Assembly (NCBI GenBank): GCA_027328825.1
Contig: DAHWTK010000015.1
Span: forward strand, 1 to 22,604
DNA from: Nitrospirota bacterium
Lineage (GTDB): Bacteria > Nitrospirota > JACRHJ01
Reading direction: 5' to 3'
DNA: 22,604 bases
Below are positions 1 to 7,305 of this stretch, in pieces (within the stretch, counting starts at the first letter, position 1; every line of letters begins with the position of its first letter). The notes beneath the pieces are model-generated. The model was not told the DNA's origin, searched no databases, and worked only from the letters and a program-made list of their open reading frames with translations. The position numbers and the translations under genes were made by a program.

Positions 1-536
1 TCAACGGCCTTCAGATTTACAATAACGTGCTGACTCACAATAAGTTTGGTATCGTGATGGGCGATAACGCATCGAACATCCAGATATACAACAACACCAT
101 CGACAGTAACCAATACGGCCTCGATTTCGGACAGGCCGGGCAGGATATCGCCACCGGAGTCGTAAACCTCGTGATGAAAAACAACATCATAACCAACAAC
201 ACAGTGTGCGGCTTAAGGGTCGGGTCGTTCGACGCCACCCAGGTATCCGGCGACTATAACCTCTATTACGGCAACGCGACTGACATAATCTGGAACGGAA
301 CGAACTACAATCTCGCCGGACTTCAGTCGGCCAAGCCGGAAACCTCCGGCAACGAGCTTCACTCCATCAGCGCCAACCCGTCCTTTGCAAGCCCGGGCAG
401 CAACTACAAACTCGATTCCGGCAGCCCCGCAATCGACAAGGGAGCCACGATAAGCGCGGTTTCATACGACAAGAACTACGAAAACCGCCCGCAAGGCCCC
501 GCGTACGACATCGGCGCATACGAATACCCGAACTGA
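1..536 (+). CDS. Right-handed beta-helix / choice-of-anchor Q protein, C-terminal part
   Basis: The reading frame is open to the left edge, so the 5' end and signal peptide lie outside the window; about 177 C-terminal residues are visible. The N-terminal portion shows the Asn-rich repeats typical of parallel beta-helix proteins (IYNN-type turns spaced about one coil apart, as in NGLQIYNN and IQIYNNTID). The end has the SPAIDKG...RP...DIGAYEY pattern of choice-of-anchor Q domains, which cap many secreted beta-helix proteins. Family members are usually exported polysaccharide-binding, polysaccharide-cleaving or surface proteins; no catalytic residues can be assigned here. A strong terminator follows, so it is not co-transcribed with the cytochrome gene downstream. 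The family call is firm; the substrate and role are unknown. Confidence 0.8.
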   Translation, partial: NGLQIYNNVLTHNKFGIVMGDNASNIQIYNNTIDSNQYGLDFGQAGQDIATGVVNLVMKNNIITNNTVCGLRVGSFDATQVSGDYNLYYGNATDIIWNGTNYNLAGLQSAKPETSGNELHSISANPSFASPGSNYKLDSGSPAIDKGATISAVSYDKNYENRPQGPAYDIGAYEYPN

Positions 537-555
537 CAAACCAGAACTCAACAAA

Positions 556-590
556 ATAAAAAGGGTTGGGAATATCCCAACCCTTTTTTT
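556..590 (+). terminator. Rho-independent terminator after the beta-helix gene
   Basis: Perfect 9-bp stem GGGTTGGGA (563-571) / TCCCAACCC (575-583) with an ATA loop, extended by A/T pairs and followed by seven T residues (584-590). It starts about 20 bases after the stop codon. The A-tract before the stem could let it act in both directions. Confidence 0.92.
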
Positions 591-636
591 GTTGCAAAAA
601 ACATGAATCTCTATGATATTGCGAAATATTCTCAAC

Positions 637-672
637 TTGACAAAATTAAAGTATTTTGGTATGCGTTATAAT
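637..672 (+). promoter_or_regulatory. Possible promoter region for the cytochrome/porin operon
   Basis: A perfect TTGACA lies at 637-642 and a perfect TATAAT at 667-672, but they are 24 bases apart, too far for one sigma-70 promoter. With a 17-base spacer the TTGACA would pair with TATGCG (660-665), a weak -10. The area is AT-rich and follows a terminator, so a promoter is expected here; the exact elements are uncertain. Confidence 0.4.
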
Positions 673-760
673 ATCGTCTTTTTGTAATCTCAGAAAATAC
701 CTTTCAAGCATTAAGAACAGAACTTCCTTAATTTTCTTGCAATTAAGCAATAAGCGCCTA

Positions 761-820
761 AGCATCTGTAAAGGCCGGGCTTTTTTCAGACGGCGAAAGA
801 CTCAGCCGGAAAAGCATGCT
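761..820 (+). ncRNA. Candidate structured 5' leader upstream of the cytochrome gene
   Basis: The leader can fold as a three-way junction: a closing helix AGCAT (761-765)/ATGCT (816-820); a second arm CTG (766-768)/CAG (787-789) enclosing AAAG (770-773)/CTTT (780-783); and a third arm CGGC (791-794)/GCCG (805-808) with a GAAA-containing loop. It ends just before the ribosome binding site at 829-836. The invariant core of the c-di-GMP-I/GEMM riboswitches that precede cytochromes in Geobacter is not recognisable, so no known class is assigned. The short helices could be chance. Confidence 0.25.
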
Positions 821-841
821 CACCAAGAAAGGAGGAGTAAA

Positions 842-1774
842 ATGCATGGAAGGATGAGATTTTTAAGGATTATTATTGCGGCGGCGATTTTTTTACTGGC
901 CGCATCCGCCGTTTATGCGGAAGGCGACGTAGCAACCGGAGGTTCCGGTGAAAATGGATATGTAGGCTCCAGGGTCTGCGCTGGCTGCCATAAATACGAA
1001 GCGGAAAGCTTCCAGACCAATCCGCACATGCAGGCCGGGAAACTTTTCACCGAGTTCCAGGGCTGCGAGACCTGCCACGGCCCCGGCGCGCTGCACGCAA
1101 AGACCCAGAACCCCTCAGATATAAGGGATCCGAGAAAAATGGAGCCTTCCGCGGTCAATGCGATATGCCTGGGCTGCCATGACCGCGGAAAACAGGCCCT
1201 CTGGATGGGCAGCACGCATGAGACCAGGAGCCTCGCATGCACAACCTGTCATTCGATGCACCATGGGTATAAGCACCTGCTTGTCAGGGAAGACGAGAAA
1301 GATGTCTGCTTCCAATGCCACCAGGACGTCCGCGCCCAGATCTGGCGCCAGAGTCATCACCCGATACGAGAAGGAAAACTCACCTGCACTTCATGTCATA
1401 ACCCGCACGGGACCATCGCGCCGGATCTCATCGATGCCCTTACCATAAACGACAAGTGCTTTGAATGTCATCCGGAGAAGCGCGGGCCGTATCTCTTCGA
1501 GCACAAGCCGGTCGTGGAGAATTGCCTGAACTGCCACACTCCGCACGGGTCGAACCATAACAAGCTTCTCGCCAGAAAGAGCCTCTACCTGTGCCAGTCG
1601 TGCCATTCAGGGGAGTTTCACCCCGGCACGATGTATGCCATGGGCGCCTCGACCAACGTGCCCGGAAATCCGTTCAGGAGCCTGGCCGTCCAGGGCGTCT
1701 ACCGGGACTGCCTGAACTGCCATGCGAATATACATGGCTCAAACAGCCCGTCCGGCGAATTTTTCTTACGCTAA
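842..1774 (+). CDS. Periplasmic decaheme c-type cytochrome, DmsE/MtrA family
   Basis: Encodes a 310-residue secreted cytochrome with exactly ten CXXCH haem sites: CAGCH, CETCH, CLGCH, CTTCH, CFQCH, CTSCH, CFECH, CLNCH, CQSCH and CLNCH. Residues 1-26 are a signal peptide (basic start, hydrophobic core, cleavage after VYA). Haem number, size and the MtrB-type barrel gene 15 bases downstream place it in the DmsE/MtrA group, which sits in the periplasm, plugs into the barrel and passes electrons across the outer membrane. The frame is open another 186 bases upstream, but the ATG at 842 is chosen because AAAGGAGGAG precedes it at the right distance and the signal peptide starts there. No outer-surface cytochrome or terminal reductase (MtrC, DmsAB) gene is next to it, so the electron acceptor or donor cannot be named. 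Confidence 0.93.
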   Translation: MHGRMRFLRIIIAAAIFLLAASAVYAEGDVATGGSGENGYVGSRVCAGCHKYEAESFQTNPHMQAGKLFTEFQGCETCHGPGALHAKTQNPSDIRDPRKMEPSAVNAICLGCHDRGKQALWMGSTHETRSLACTTCHSMHHGYKHLLVREDEKDVCFQCHQDVRAQIWRQSHHPIREGKLTCTSCHNPHGTIAPDLIDALTINDKCFECHPEKRGPYLFEHKPVVENCLNCHTPHGSNHNKLLARKSLYLCQSCHSGEFHPGTMYAMGASTNVPGNPFRSLAVQGVYRDCLNCHANIHGSNSPSGEFFLR

Positions 1775-1789
1775 GAAAGGAGAGAGGCT

Positions 1790-4129
1790 ATGAAAAAATT
1801 TATGCTGATAACAACATGCCTGCTGCTCCTGGCGGGCTTGAACGCAATTGCAATGGCCCAGGATAACACAACCCAGCCTGCCGCGCCCGATACTACCGCC
1901 CCTGCGGCAACAGCGCCCGCGCAGGATACGTCGGCATCCGATTCGGAGTACGGCCTCCCGGCGCTGCACAACGGCCCGGGCGGCTGGACGGTTCACGGGA
2001 GCCTTACCGGCGGGCTTGAATACTTCTGGGAAGACAGCGGCAACGCCAAGTTCAATGAATATCGCTATAAGCAGTCTGACCCATGGGGCGGGTATGCCGG
2101 GCTTGAAAAATACGCCATATCACCGGACGGCTCCTACAGGATGGACTTCAGCGCCCTGTGGAGAAGCCCCCAGGACATAAACATAGACCTCGAAAGCCAG
2201 GCATACGGCAAGTACCGGTTCGACTTCGGATACCAGAGGTTAGGGCACGTCTTCGCCTACGATGTGAAGACCATATATGACGGCCTTGGCACAGGTAATC
2301 TCACTATAAACCCTGCCACTAAGGCCGCGATAATGGCCGGAGTAGCTCCGCCGCAGACTACGGCGGGACTTCAGACACTCGCTGGCAACTTAAACTCCGT
2401 CCTCGCCGCAGACGCGAACACGGCGGACATAGAATTGCGCCGGGACAGGATAAATACCGACCTCGACCTGACTCTCCTCTGGCCAGTGGATGTCGACCTC
2501 GGATTTAACTACGAAAACCGCACGGGAGACCGTCCCTACGGCGGCACATTCGGGTTCGGAAACGCCCTTGAGATAGCCGAGCCTATAAACTACGACACCT
2601 ACGACGCCAACGCCGGGCTGGAATACGCCGACAAGACCTTCTATGCCAACCTTAAATACTACCACTCAAGCTTCTTTAACCACATCCAGTCCCTGACGTA
2701 CGAAAATCCGTTCCGATTTATAGACTCGACCGGCGGCGAAGGCTCGACCTACGGTGCGGGTTCAGTTTTCGGACGGAACGCCCTGCCGCCCAGCAACTAT
2801 TACGACAATCTAAATGGCGCTTTCGCGGTGAACCTGCCGCTCAATACCAGGGCGCTCTTCATCGGGAGCTATGCCTGGTCTCACCAGAACTCCCCGCTTA
2901 TCGACCCGACCGTAAACTCGGCCACCACAGGGCTTATCGCTATGCCGAGGACAAGGGCCGACGCCGAGGTGGAGTCCAAGCAGTTCGAACTGAGAATCAC
3001 ATCCCAGCCGATAAAGAAGCTGTCCACGAAAATCGACCTGAGATATTTCGATCATGTAAACAACACCCCGATTGAGACGTTCCCCGCCGTTACGGTGGAT
3101 TCCGGGACAGCCTCGACCTCCACGCCGGAATACAACAGCTGGATTACGCGCTCCCTGGAAGCGGAAGCGGCCTACGAGTTCCTGCCCAGGACGAATGTCG
3201 GCGTCAATTACGAATACGACGGCGATACGTACTTCTACGACTTCTCCAGGACTCTGACCCAGAACACATGGAAGTTCTTCCTCGATACCAGGAACCTCGA
3301 CTGGCTTACTGCAAAACTCGATTTCCAATATTCGGACAGGGAGTCCAATTATCCGGACGAAGACGCAACCGCCGGACAGCCGCCTCTCATGAGAAAATTC
3401 CACATGGCTGACAGGGACCGCTACATGGCCGACGCCATCGTTACTGTAACTCCCACGGACCCGCTCTCCTTCTCCCTGGAATACAACTACGGCAGAGATC
3501 GCTACGACATGTCCTTCTTCGGCCTGCAACTGAGCAAATTCCAGACGGCTTCCCTGGACGGCGACCTCGACCTCACTAGATGGCTGTCGATAAACGCTTT
3601 CTATTCATTCGAATACAACAGCCAGAGCCAGTCGGACAGGCAATCCAATCCCGCAACAGGCGCCGGACTGCCGTTGACAAATCCTTACAGCCCCAGCAAC
3701 TGGCAGCTTCGCACAAGGGCTGAAATCCATACCGTCGGCCTTGGAGCCAATGCGACCATTATACCGGACTTCCTGAAATTCAAGACGGAAGGAACGTTCT
3801 CCAAGGTTCACGGCAAGGCCTTTTTCGCAAGCGAAGTCGGCCCGGCGGCTATAGACGCCAACCCGTTCGTCCCGCAGAACTTCAACAACCTCGACTCCAA
3901 CGAGTTCTGGAAGGCAATGGCTGAGATCAAGGTAAAACTCACAAAGAGGCTTCAGGCGTCTCTTGGATACCGCTACGAAAGATGGACTGTGAGCGATTAC
4001 GAGCGCCAGGGCCTGACATACGTCAAAACTAATAACGTAGGCGCGTACAACAGTCTTCTGAACATGGGCACGCTCTATCAGCCCTACGAGGTTCACTCCG
4101 TGTTCACCGCGCTCACGTACTTCTTCTGA
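1790..4129 (+). CDS. MtrB/PioB family decaheme-associated outer-membrane beta-barrel protein
   Basis: A 779-residue outer-membrane barrel that forms the sheath for the decaheme cytochrome encoded just upstream. It has a signal peptide ending near AMA-QD (about residue 24), a Pro/Thr/Ala-rich low-complexity linker (about 25-50), then a long series of amphipathic strands rich in Tyr, Asp and Asn. The C-terminus ends in aromatic residues (...TYFF), the usual outer-membrane insertion signal. Length is within or slightly above the range for MtrB (around 700). I see no cysteine outside the signal peptide, so the N-terminal CXXC of Shewanella MtrB is missing. AAAGGAGAG before the ATG is a good ribosome binding site. 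The gene is the second of a two-gene unit closed by a terminator. Confidence 0.93.
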   Translation: MKKFMLITTCLLLLAGLNAIAMAQDNTTQPAAPDTTAPAATAPAQDTSASDSEYGLPALHNGPGGWTVHGSLTGGLEYFWEDSGNAKFNEYRYKQSDPWGGYAGLEKYAISPDGSYRMDFSALWRSPQDINIDLESQAYGKYRFDFGYQRLGHVFAYDVKTIYDGLGTGNLTINPATKAAIMAGVAPPQTTAGLQTLAGNLNSVLAADANTADIELRRDRINTDLDLTLLWPVDVDLGFNYENRTGDRPYGGTFGFGNALEIAEPINYDTYDANAGLEYADKTFYANLKYYHSSFFNHIQSLTYENPFRFIDSTGGEGSTYGAGSVFGRNALPPSNYYDNLNGAFAVNLPLNTRALFIGSYAWSHQNSPLIDPTVNSATTGLIAMPRTRADAEVESKQFELRITSQPIKKLSTKIDLRYFDHVNNTPIETFPAVTVDSGTASTSTPEYNSWITRSLEAEAAYEFLPRTNVGVNYEYDGDTYFYDFSRTLTQNTWKFFLDTRNLDWLTAKLDFQYSDRESNYPDEDATAGQPPLMRKFHMADRDRYMADAIVTVTPTDPLSFSLEYNYGRDRYDMSFFGLQLSKFQTASLDGDLDLTRWLSINAFYSFEYNSQSQSDRQSNPATGAGLPLTNPYSPSNWQLRTRAEIHTVGLGANATIIPDFLKFKTEGTFSKVHGKAFFASEVGPAAIDANPFVPQNFNNLDSNEFWKAMAEIKVKLTKRLQASLGYRYERWTVSDYERQGLTYVKTNNVGAYNSLLNMGTLYQPYEVHSVFTALTYFF

Positions 4130-4158
4130 GATAGCAGGTAGAATCGAAGGCAATCAAT

Positions 4159-4186
4159 GGGGGGGGCTTTTAGCCCCCCTTTTTTT
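4159..4186 (+). terminator. Rho-independent terminator after the porin-cytochrome unit
   Basis: Perfect 8-bp stem GGGGGGCT (4161-4168) / AGCCCCCC (4172-4179), TTT loop, followed by seven T residues (4180-4186). It overlaps the last bases of the convergent SYLF gene. Read on the minus strand the hairpin lacks a T-tract, so it mainly ends plus-strand transcription. Confidence 0.92.
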
Positions 4187-4874
4187 ATAGCCCTGCCCTT
4201 TCAAATGAAACGCACAGGCCGCCCGCATTGCCCGTCTCCCCTGCAATAAGAATGTCCGCAGGGCTCAGGTTTTCCCCGTAGTATGTCCAGTTATAATTCT
4301 TGTTAACGGTAACAACTGTGCCTTCGAGGGTCAATCCCCCGTATATGCCCCTGTTCCTGGAGAACGCTATAAAGGAGGCAGCCGGGAGACTCGCCTGCCC
4401 GGACGCGCCCTTACCCATCATTCCGAGCGCCGCAGAGGCATCCGCGCTTAGCTTGAACTGGTTCGACAGCATCGCATTGACCGCCGCGTCGTCCATGGCA
4501 AAAATAACCACAGCCGACTTCTCGAACCCCGCCTGAAGGCCGAAAGTGAAGGATCCCATGTTATAGAACACCGGGCCTTTGCAAAGGCCGCTGGACGGGT
4601 CCTTCATAAAGAAGACCCCGGTGCCTCCGGAGCCGCCCAGCATGAAACCTACCTTTACGAGGTCCGGAACGACCAGCACCCCCTTGGAATCTCTCATAGC
4701 GCTGTGGAACCAGCTCATGTCCGGGGCATTCTGGAAATCATTCAGGGTCAGCCTCGCCTGCTCCACCAGTATCTGGGCCTGCGATGGCGTAACGGCATAT
4801 GCCTTGAATGGCATACCAAGGCCAAATACCGCCGCGCTCAGAAAAACGGCTGTCAGAAACATAATTTTTTTCAT
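4185..4874 (-). CDS. SYLF (Ysc84) domain lipid-binding protein, exported
   Basis: 229 residues with an N-terminal signal peptide (hydrophobic 4-20, cleavage near AYA at about 27), followed by a Ysc84/SYLF domain over nearly all of the mature protein. Family landmarks visible are KGVLVVPDLVKVGFMLGGSGG, the G-x-FTFGLQAGFEKSAVVIF core, and the late SRNRGIYGGLTLEG segment before the NYNWTYYGENLSPADIL end. SYLF domains bind phosphoinositides in eukaryotes; bacterial exported members are envelope-associated and of unclear role. GGGAGGTG precedes the start. It is a single-gene unit with its own near-consensus promoter, convergent with the porin gene and divergent from the TtcA-like gene. Family identity is firm, function is not. 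Confidence 0.9.
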   Translation of the reverse strand: MKKIMFLTAVFLSAAVFGLGMPFKAYAVTPSQAQILVEQARLTLNDFQNAPDMSWFHSAMRDSKGVLVVPDLVKVGFMLGGSGGTGVFFMKDPSSGLCKGPVFYNMGSFTFGLQAGFEKSAVVIFAMDDAAVNAMLSNQFKLSADASAALGMMGKGASGQASLPAASFIAFSRNRGIYGGLTLEGTVVTVNKNYNWTYYGENLSPADILIAGETGNAGGLCVSFERAGL

Positions 4875-4914
4875 GTCACACCTCCCGTGCTTCTATTAAT
4901 AAACGATACTGTTA

Positions 4915-4943
4915 ATTATAGCTTTTATCATACGCTATGGCAA
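4915..4943 (-). promoter_or_regulatory. Sigma-70 promoter of the SYLF gene
   Basis: On the minus strand, TTGCCA (4938-4943) is followed by a 17-base spacer and a perfect TATAAT (4915-4920). This leaves a leader of about 35 bases before the ATG at 4874. One of the best promoter matches in the window. Confidence 0.8.
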
Positions 4944-4974
4944 AACGGTAAAATTCCGGGAGCGCGCACTTTTC

Positions 4975-5003
4975 TTGACATCACGCCCCTTGGAATGTTA
5001 ACT
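4975..5003 (+). promoter_or_regulatory. Possible promoter for the TtcA-like gene
   Basis: Perfect TTGACA at 4975-4980; 17 bases later the -10 would be TTAACT (4998-5003), a poor match. If it is used, transcription would begin just inside the assigned reading frame, so translation would have to start at or after the TTG at 5013. Confidence 0.3.
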
Positions 5004-5762
5004 TTATTTACCTTGAGCAGGACCTGGAAAAACATCGTCAGAAAAACCGGCAGGGCAATAGGAGACTTCGACCTGATATCGGACGGAGACCGGATTATGG
5101 TTGCCCTGTCCGGCGGCAAGGACTCCTGGACGCTTCTGCACGTCCTCGAGGAACTGAGAAGAAAAGCGCCGGTGGATTTCTCACTGCTGCCGGTATGCAT
5201 AAACCCCGGCTTTCCGGGGTTTTCCTCCGACATCGTCGAGGAAAGGCTGTCGTCCCTGGGTTTTGAACACCATATTGAAAAATCGAATATTTACAAGGTA
5301 ATACAAGACGTAAAAGGCGACCGGGAAGAGACATACTGTTCTTTTTGCGCAAGGCTCAGGCGAGGTGTGCTGTACCGGATTGCCGGCGAGAAAAACTGCA
5401 CGAAAATCGCCCTCGGCCACCATGCGGACGACCTCATCGAGACCCTCCTGATGAGCGCATTTTATAATGGGGAGCTTCGCTCCATGCCGCCTAAGCTTCT
5501 TGCTGAAGACGGGTTGAATGTGGTTATCAGGCCGCTCTGCTATGTATTCGAAGAAGAAACGGCGGCGTTCGCCGAGGAGGCGGAGATACCTCTTATAGGC
5601 TGCGGTTGCCCCGTGTGCAAGGGTTCGGGCCAGAGGAGATTCAAAATAAAATCGCTGCTTGGCGACCTTGAGGACACCGAACCGGGCATAAAAGACAATC
5701 TGCTGGCGGCCTTGGGGAATCTGAAACCAAAGTATTTGATGGACAAAAGATATTGGAAGTAA
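4995..5762 (+). CDS. TtcA-like PP-loop ATPase (tRNA 2-thiocytidine synthetase family)
   Basis: A 255-residue N-type PP-loop protein. The ATP-binding motif SGGKDS is at residues 39-44 (in VALSGGKDS), CSFC at 115-118 gives two Fe-S ligands, GHHADD (about 141-146) matches the conserved TtcA segment, and CGCPVC at 203-208 supplies the third cysteine region. TtcA adenylates C32 of certain tRNAs and installs sulfur through a [4Fe-4S] cluster; whether this paralogue modifies tRNA is inferred. The frame is open further upstream, but that part is antisense to the SYLF gene and its promoter. The ATG at 4995 places the family's basic N-terminal helix right at the start; no clear ribosome binding site precedes it, so the start is provisional. 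A palindrome follows the stop codon immediately. Confidence 0.85.
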   Translation: MLTLFTLSRTWKNIVRKTGRAIGDFDLISDGDRIMVALSGGKDSWTLLHVLEELRRKAPVDFSLLPVCINPGFPGFSSDIVEERLSSLGFEHHIEKSNIYKVIQDVKGDREETYCSFCARLRRGVLYRIAGEKNCTKIALGHHADDLIETLLMSAFYNGELRSMPPKLLAEDGLNVVIRPLCYVFEEETAAFAEEAEIPLIGCGCPVCKGSGQRRFKIKSLLGDLEDTEPGIKDNLLAALGNLKPKYLMDKRYWK

Positions 5763-5775
5763 CGCCCCCTCTTGT

Positions 5776-5798
5776 CCCCCTCTTAAGATAAGAGGGGG
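5776..5798. repeat. Intergenic palindrome, copy 1
   Basis: Perfect 10-bp inverted repeat CCCCCTCTTA (5776-5785) / TAAGAGGGGG (5789-5798), loop AGA. It lies 13 bases after the TtcA-like stop codon and has no T-tract. The same arms recur at 8872-8894 with the complementary loop TCT, and both copies are preceded by TAACGCCCCCTC starting at a stop codon. Confidence 0.85.
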
Positions 5799-5829
5799 AA
5801 GCGAAGCCGGGGAGTTATGAAAGGTTTTT

Positions 5830-6279
5830 ATGCGCGCAGTAGTCCAGAGGGTAACTGAATCGAGGGTTCGGGTAAATTCCGAGGTTGTCGGCGAAACCGG
5901 CGCGGGTCTGCTTGTGCTCCTTGGCATAGGCATGGACGACACGGAAAAAGACGCGGATTATCTCCTTGAAAAAATTATTAATTTACGGATTTTCGATGAT
6001 GCGGCAGGGAAATTTAACCAAAGCCTGCTGGACTTGAAGGGTGAGCTTATGGTAATATCGCAGTTTACGCTATATGGCGATGCGAGGAAAGGCCGCAGGC
6101 CGTCTTTTTCCGGGGCCGCAAAAGGGGAGCGAGCCGAGGAGCTTTACGAGTATTTTATCTATAAGGCAAAAGACCTGAAAATACCCGTCTCGCAGGGACG
6201 ATTCGGGGAACACATGGAAGTGAGGCTTGTCAACGACGGGCCGGTAACAATACTCTTGGACAGCGGGAGGCTTTTTTAA
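5830..6279 (+). CDS. dtd: D-aminoacyl-tRNA deacylase
   Basis: 149 residues, the normal length of bacterial DTD. This cytoplasmic enzyme hydrolyses D-amino acids (and mischarged glycine) from tRNA as a proofreading step. It begins MRAVVQRV as in the family and carries both signature motifs: SQFTLYGD (near residue 77) and the NDGPVT form of the cross-subunit Gly-cisPro motif near the C-terminus. The dimeric enzyme builds its active site from these two motifs across the interface. GAAAGG (5819-5824) serves as ribosome binding site. It follows the TtcA-like gene after 67 bases containing a palindrome; both act on tRNA, which fits a shared transcript. Confidence 0.95.
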   Translation: MRAVVQRVTESRVRVNSEVVGETGAGLLVLLGIGMDDTEKDADYLLEKIINLRIFDDAAGKFNQSLLDLKGELMVISQFTLYGDARKGRRPSFSGAAKGERAEELYEYFIYKAKDLKIPVSQGRFGEHMEVRLVNDGPVTILLDSGRLF

Positions 6280-6352
6280 AGAAAAATATTGCCGGGGGAT
6301 TAAAAAAGCGCGGGAATTAGGCAGGAAAAAACATCAATTTGGAGGTATTTTA

Positions 6353-6721
6353 GTGCCTAAAATTCTCATTGTAGAAGACGAAGAGAGCGTAAGGCAGGCG
6401 CTTGTCAAGATCCTTGAAAATTTCGGGCATAAAGTCCTGGCGGCGGCAGACGCCAATGAAGGGCTTGAAAAATTTAATGACGGCGTGGACATAGTATTTA
6501 CGGACCTGGGTCTTCCCGGTCTGTCCGGCTGGGACATGGCGCGGGCCATAAAGAAAAAGAGCACAAAGGTCCCGGTAGTGCTGCTTTCAGGATGGGACAT
6601 CGAAACCGAAGACGAATCATTAAGGGCGCTCGTGGAAAAAGTGTTGTCGAAGCCTGTAAAAATAAAAGAAATGCTGGATACAATCGACCAACTTGCAATA
6701 AAACCGGAGGCTAAAGTTTGA
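6353..6721 (+). CDS. Stand-alone response regulator receiver protein
   Basis: 122 residues consisting only of a CheY-like receiver domain. The acidic pocket is E8/D9, the phosphoacceptor D51 (in FTDLGLPGLSG), the conserved Ser S79 (VVLLSGW) and Lys K100 (LSKPVK). There is no output domain, so it should act through protein contact or phosphotransfer; its kinase is not in the window. The GTG start is set by GGAGG at 6341-6345. Its stop codon overlaps the TTG start of pyrE by three bases, which suggests translational coupling. Why a receiver is joined to a pyrimidine gene is not apparent. Confidence 0.9.
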   Translation: MPKILIVEDEESVRQALVKILENFGHKVLAAADANEGLEKFNDGVDIVFTDLGLPGLSGWDMARAIKKKSTKVPVVLLSGWDIETEDESLRALVEKVLSKPVKIKEMLDTIDQLAIKPEAKV

Positions 6722-7302
6722 GCGAACAAAATGACGACGTGCTTCAGATATTCAGACAGAAGGGCGCCTTGCTTGAGGGGCATTTTCTGCTTTCTTCGGG
6801 CCTGCACAGCCCCACTTATCTCCAGTGCGCCCTTGTACTCCAATACCCGGATATGGCGACAGAGCTTGGGTTCAAACTCGGGAGCCATTTCCGCTCCGAA
6901 AAGATAGACCTCGTAATCGCTCCCGCGCTCGGGGGGATAATCGTCGCGCAGGAAGTCGCCAAATCCCTTGGAGTGAGAGCCATTTTTGCCGAAAGGGTGG
7001 ATGGAAAGCTCACTCTCAGGCGCGGCTTTTCTATTGCGGAAGGAGAAAGGGCGCTCGTCGTGGAGGATGTTATAACCACCGGCGGCTCGACCCGCGAGAC
7101 AATGCGGGTAGTCAGGGAATCCGGCGGCATAGTCGCCGCGGCGGGAGCCATAATAGACAGAAGCGGCGGCAGCGCGGAGCTTGACGTCCCGTACAAGGCC
7201 CTTGTAACCCTCGCCATAGAAACATTCCAGCCGAAGGACTGCCCGCTCTGCGCACAGGGGCTCGCGGCAATAAAACCCGGAAGCAGGGGCCTGAAAAAAT
7301 AG
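6718..7302 (+). CDS. pyrE: Orotate phosphoribosyltransferase
   Basis: 194 residues. Catalyses orotate + PRPP to orotidine 5'-phosphate, the fifth step of de novo pyrimidine synthesis, in the cytosol. The PRPP-binding signature VVEDVITTGGST lies around residues 113-125, and GHFLLSSGLHSPTY near the N-terminus is the family substrate-site segment. The TTG start is supported by CCGGAGG at 6703-6709 and by the overlap with the receiver gene's stop. The C-terminal DCPLC segment resembles the tail of the Thermus-type PyrE group. Only three bases separate it from the TrpE/PabB-type gene. Confidence 0.93.
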   Translation: MSEQNDDVLQIFRQKGALLEGHFLLSSGLHSPTYLQCALVLQYPDMATELGFKLGSHFRSEKIDLVIAPALGGIIVAQEVAKSLGVRAIFAERVDGKLTLRRGFSIAEGERALVVEDVITTGGSTRETMRVVRESGGIVAAAGAIIDRSGGSAELDVPYKALVTLAIETFQPKDCPLCAQGLAAIKPGSRGLKK

Positions 7303-7305
7303 ATT

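Noticed and set aside
761..820. A canonical c-di-GMP-I (GEMM) riboswitch
   Set aside because: The invariant GCAAA-type core was not found. Only a generic three-way junction is possible, so it is listed as an unassigned candidate.
656..841. 62-codon in-frame extension upstream of the decaheme cytochrome
   Set aside because: It is not followed by a signal peptide in the right place, lacks a ribosome binding site, and spans the likely promoter and leader. The ATG at 842 has a strong site and starts the signal peptide.
2810..3529. 239-codon minus-strand reading frame inside the MtrB/PioB gene
   Set aside because: It is fully antisense to a clear beta-barrel gene and has no recognisable motif.
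4704..4994. N-terminal extension of the TtcA-like frame
   Set aside because: It is antisense to the SYLF gene and crosses that gene's promoter; family members begin near the PP-loop helix.
5181..5942. 253-codon minus-strand frame
   Set aside because: It is a shadow of the TtcA-like and dtd genes, crosses their intergenic palindrome, and has no domain.
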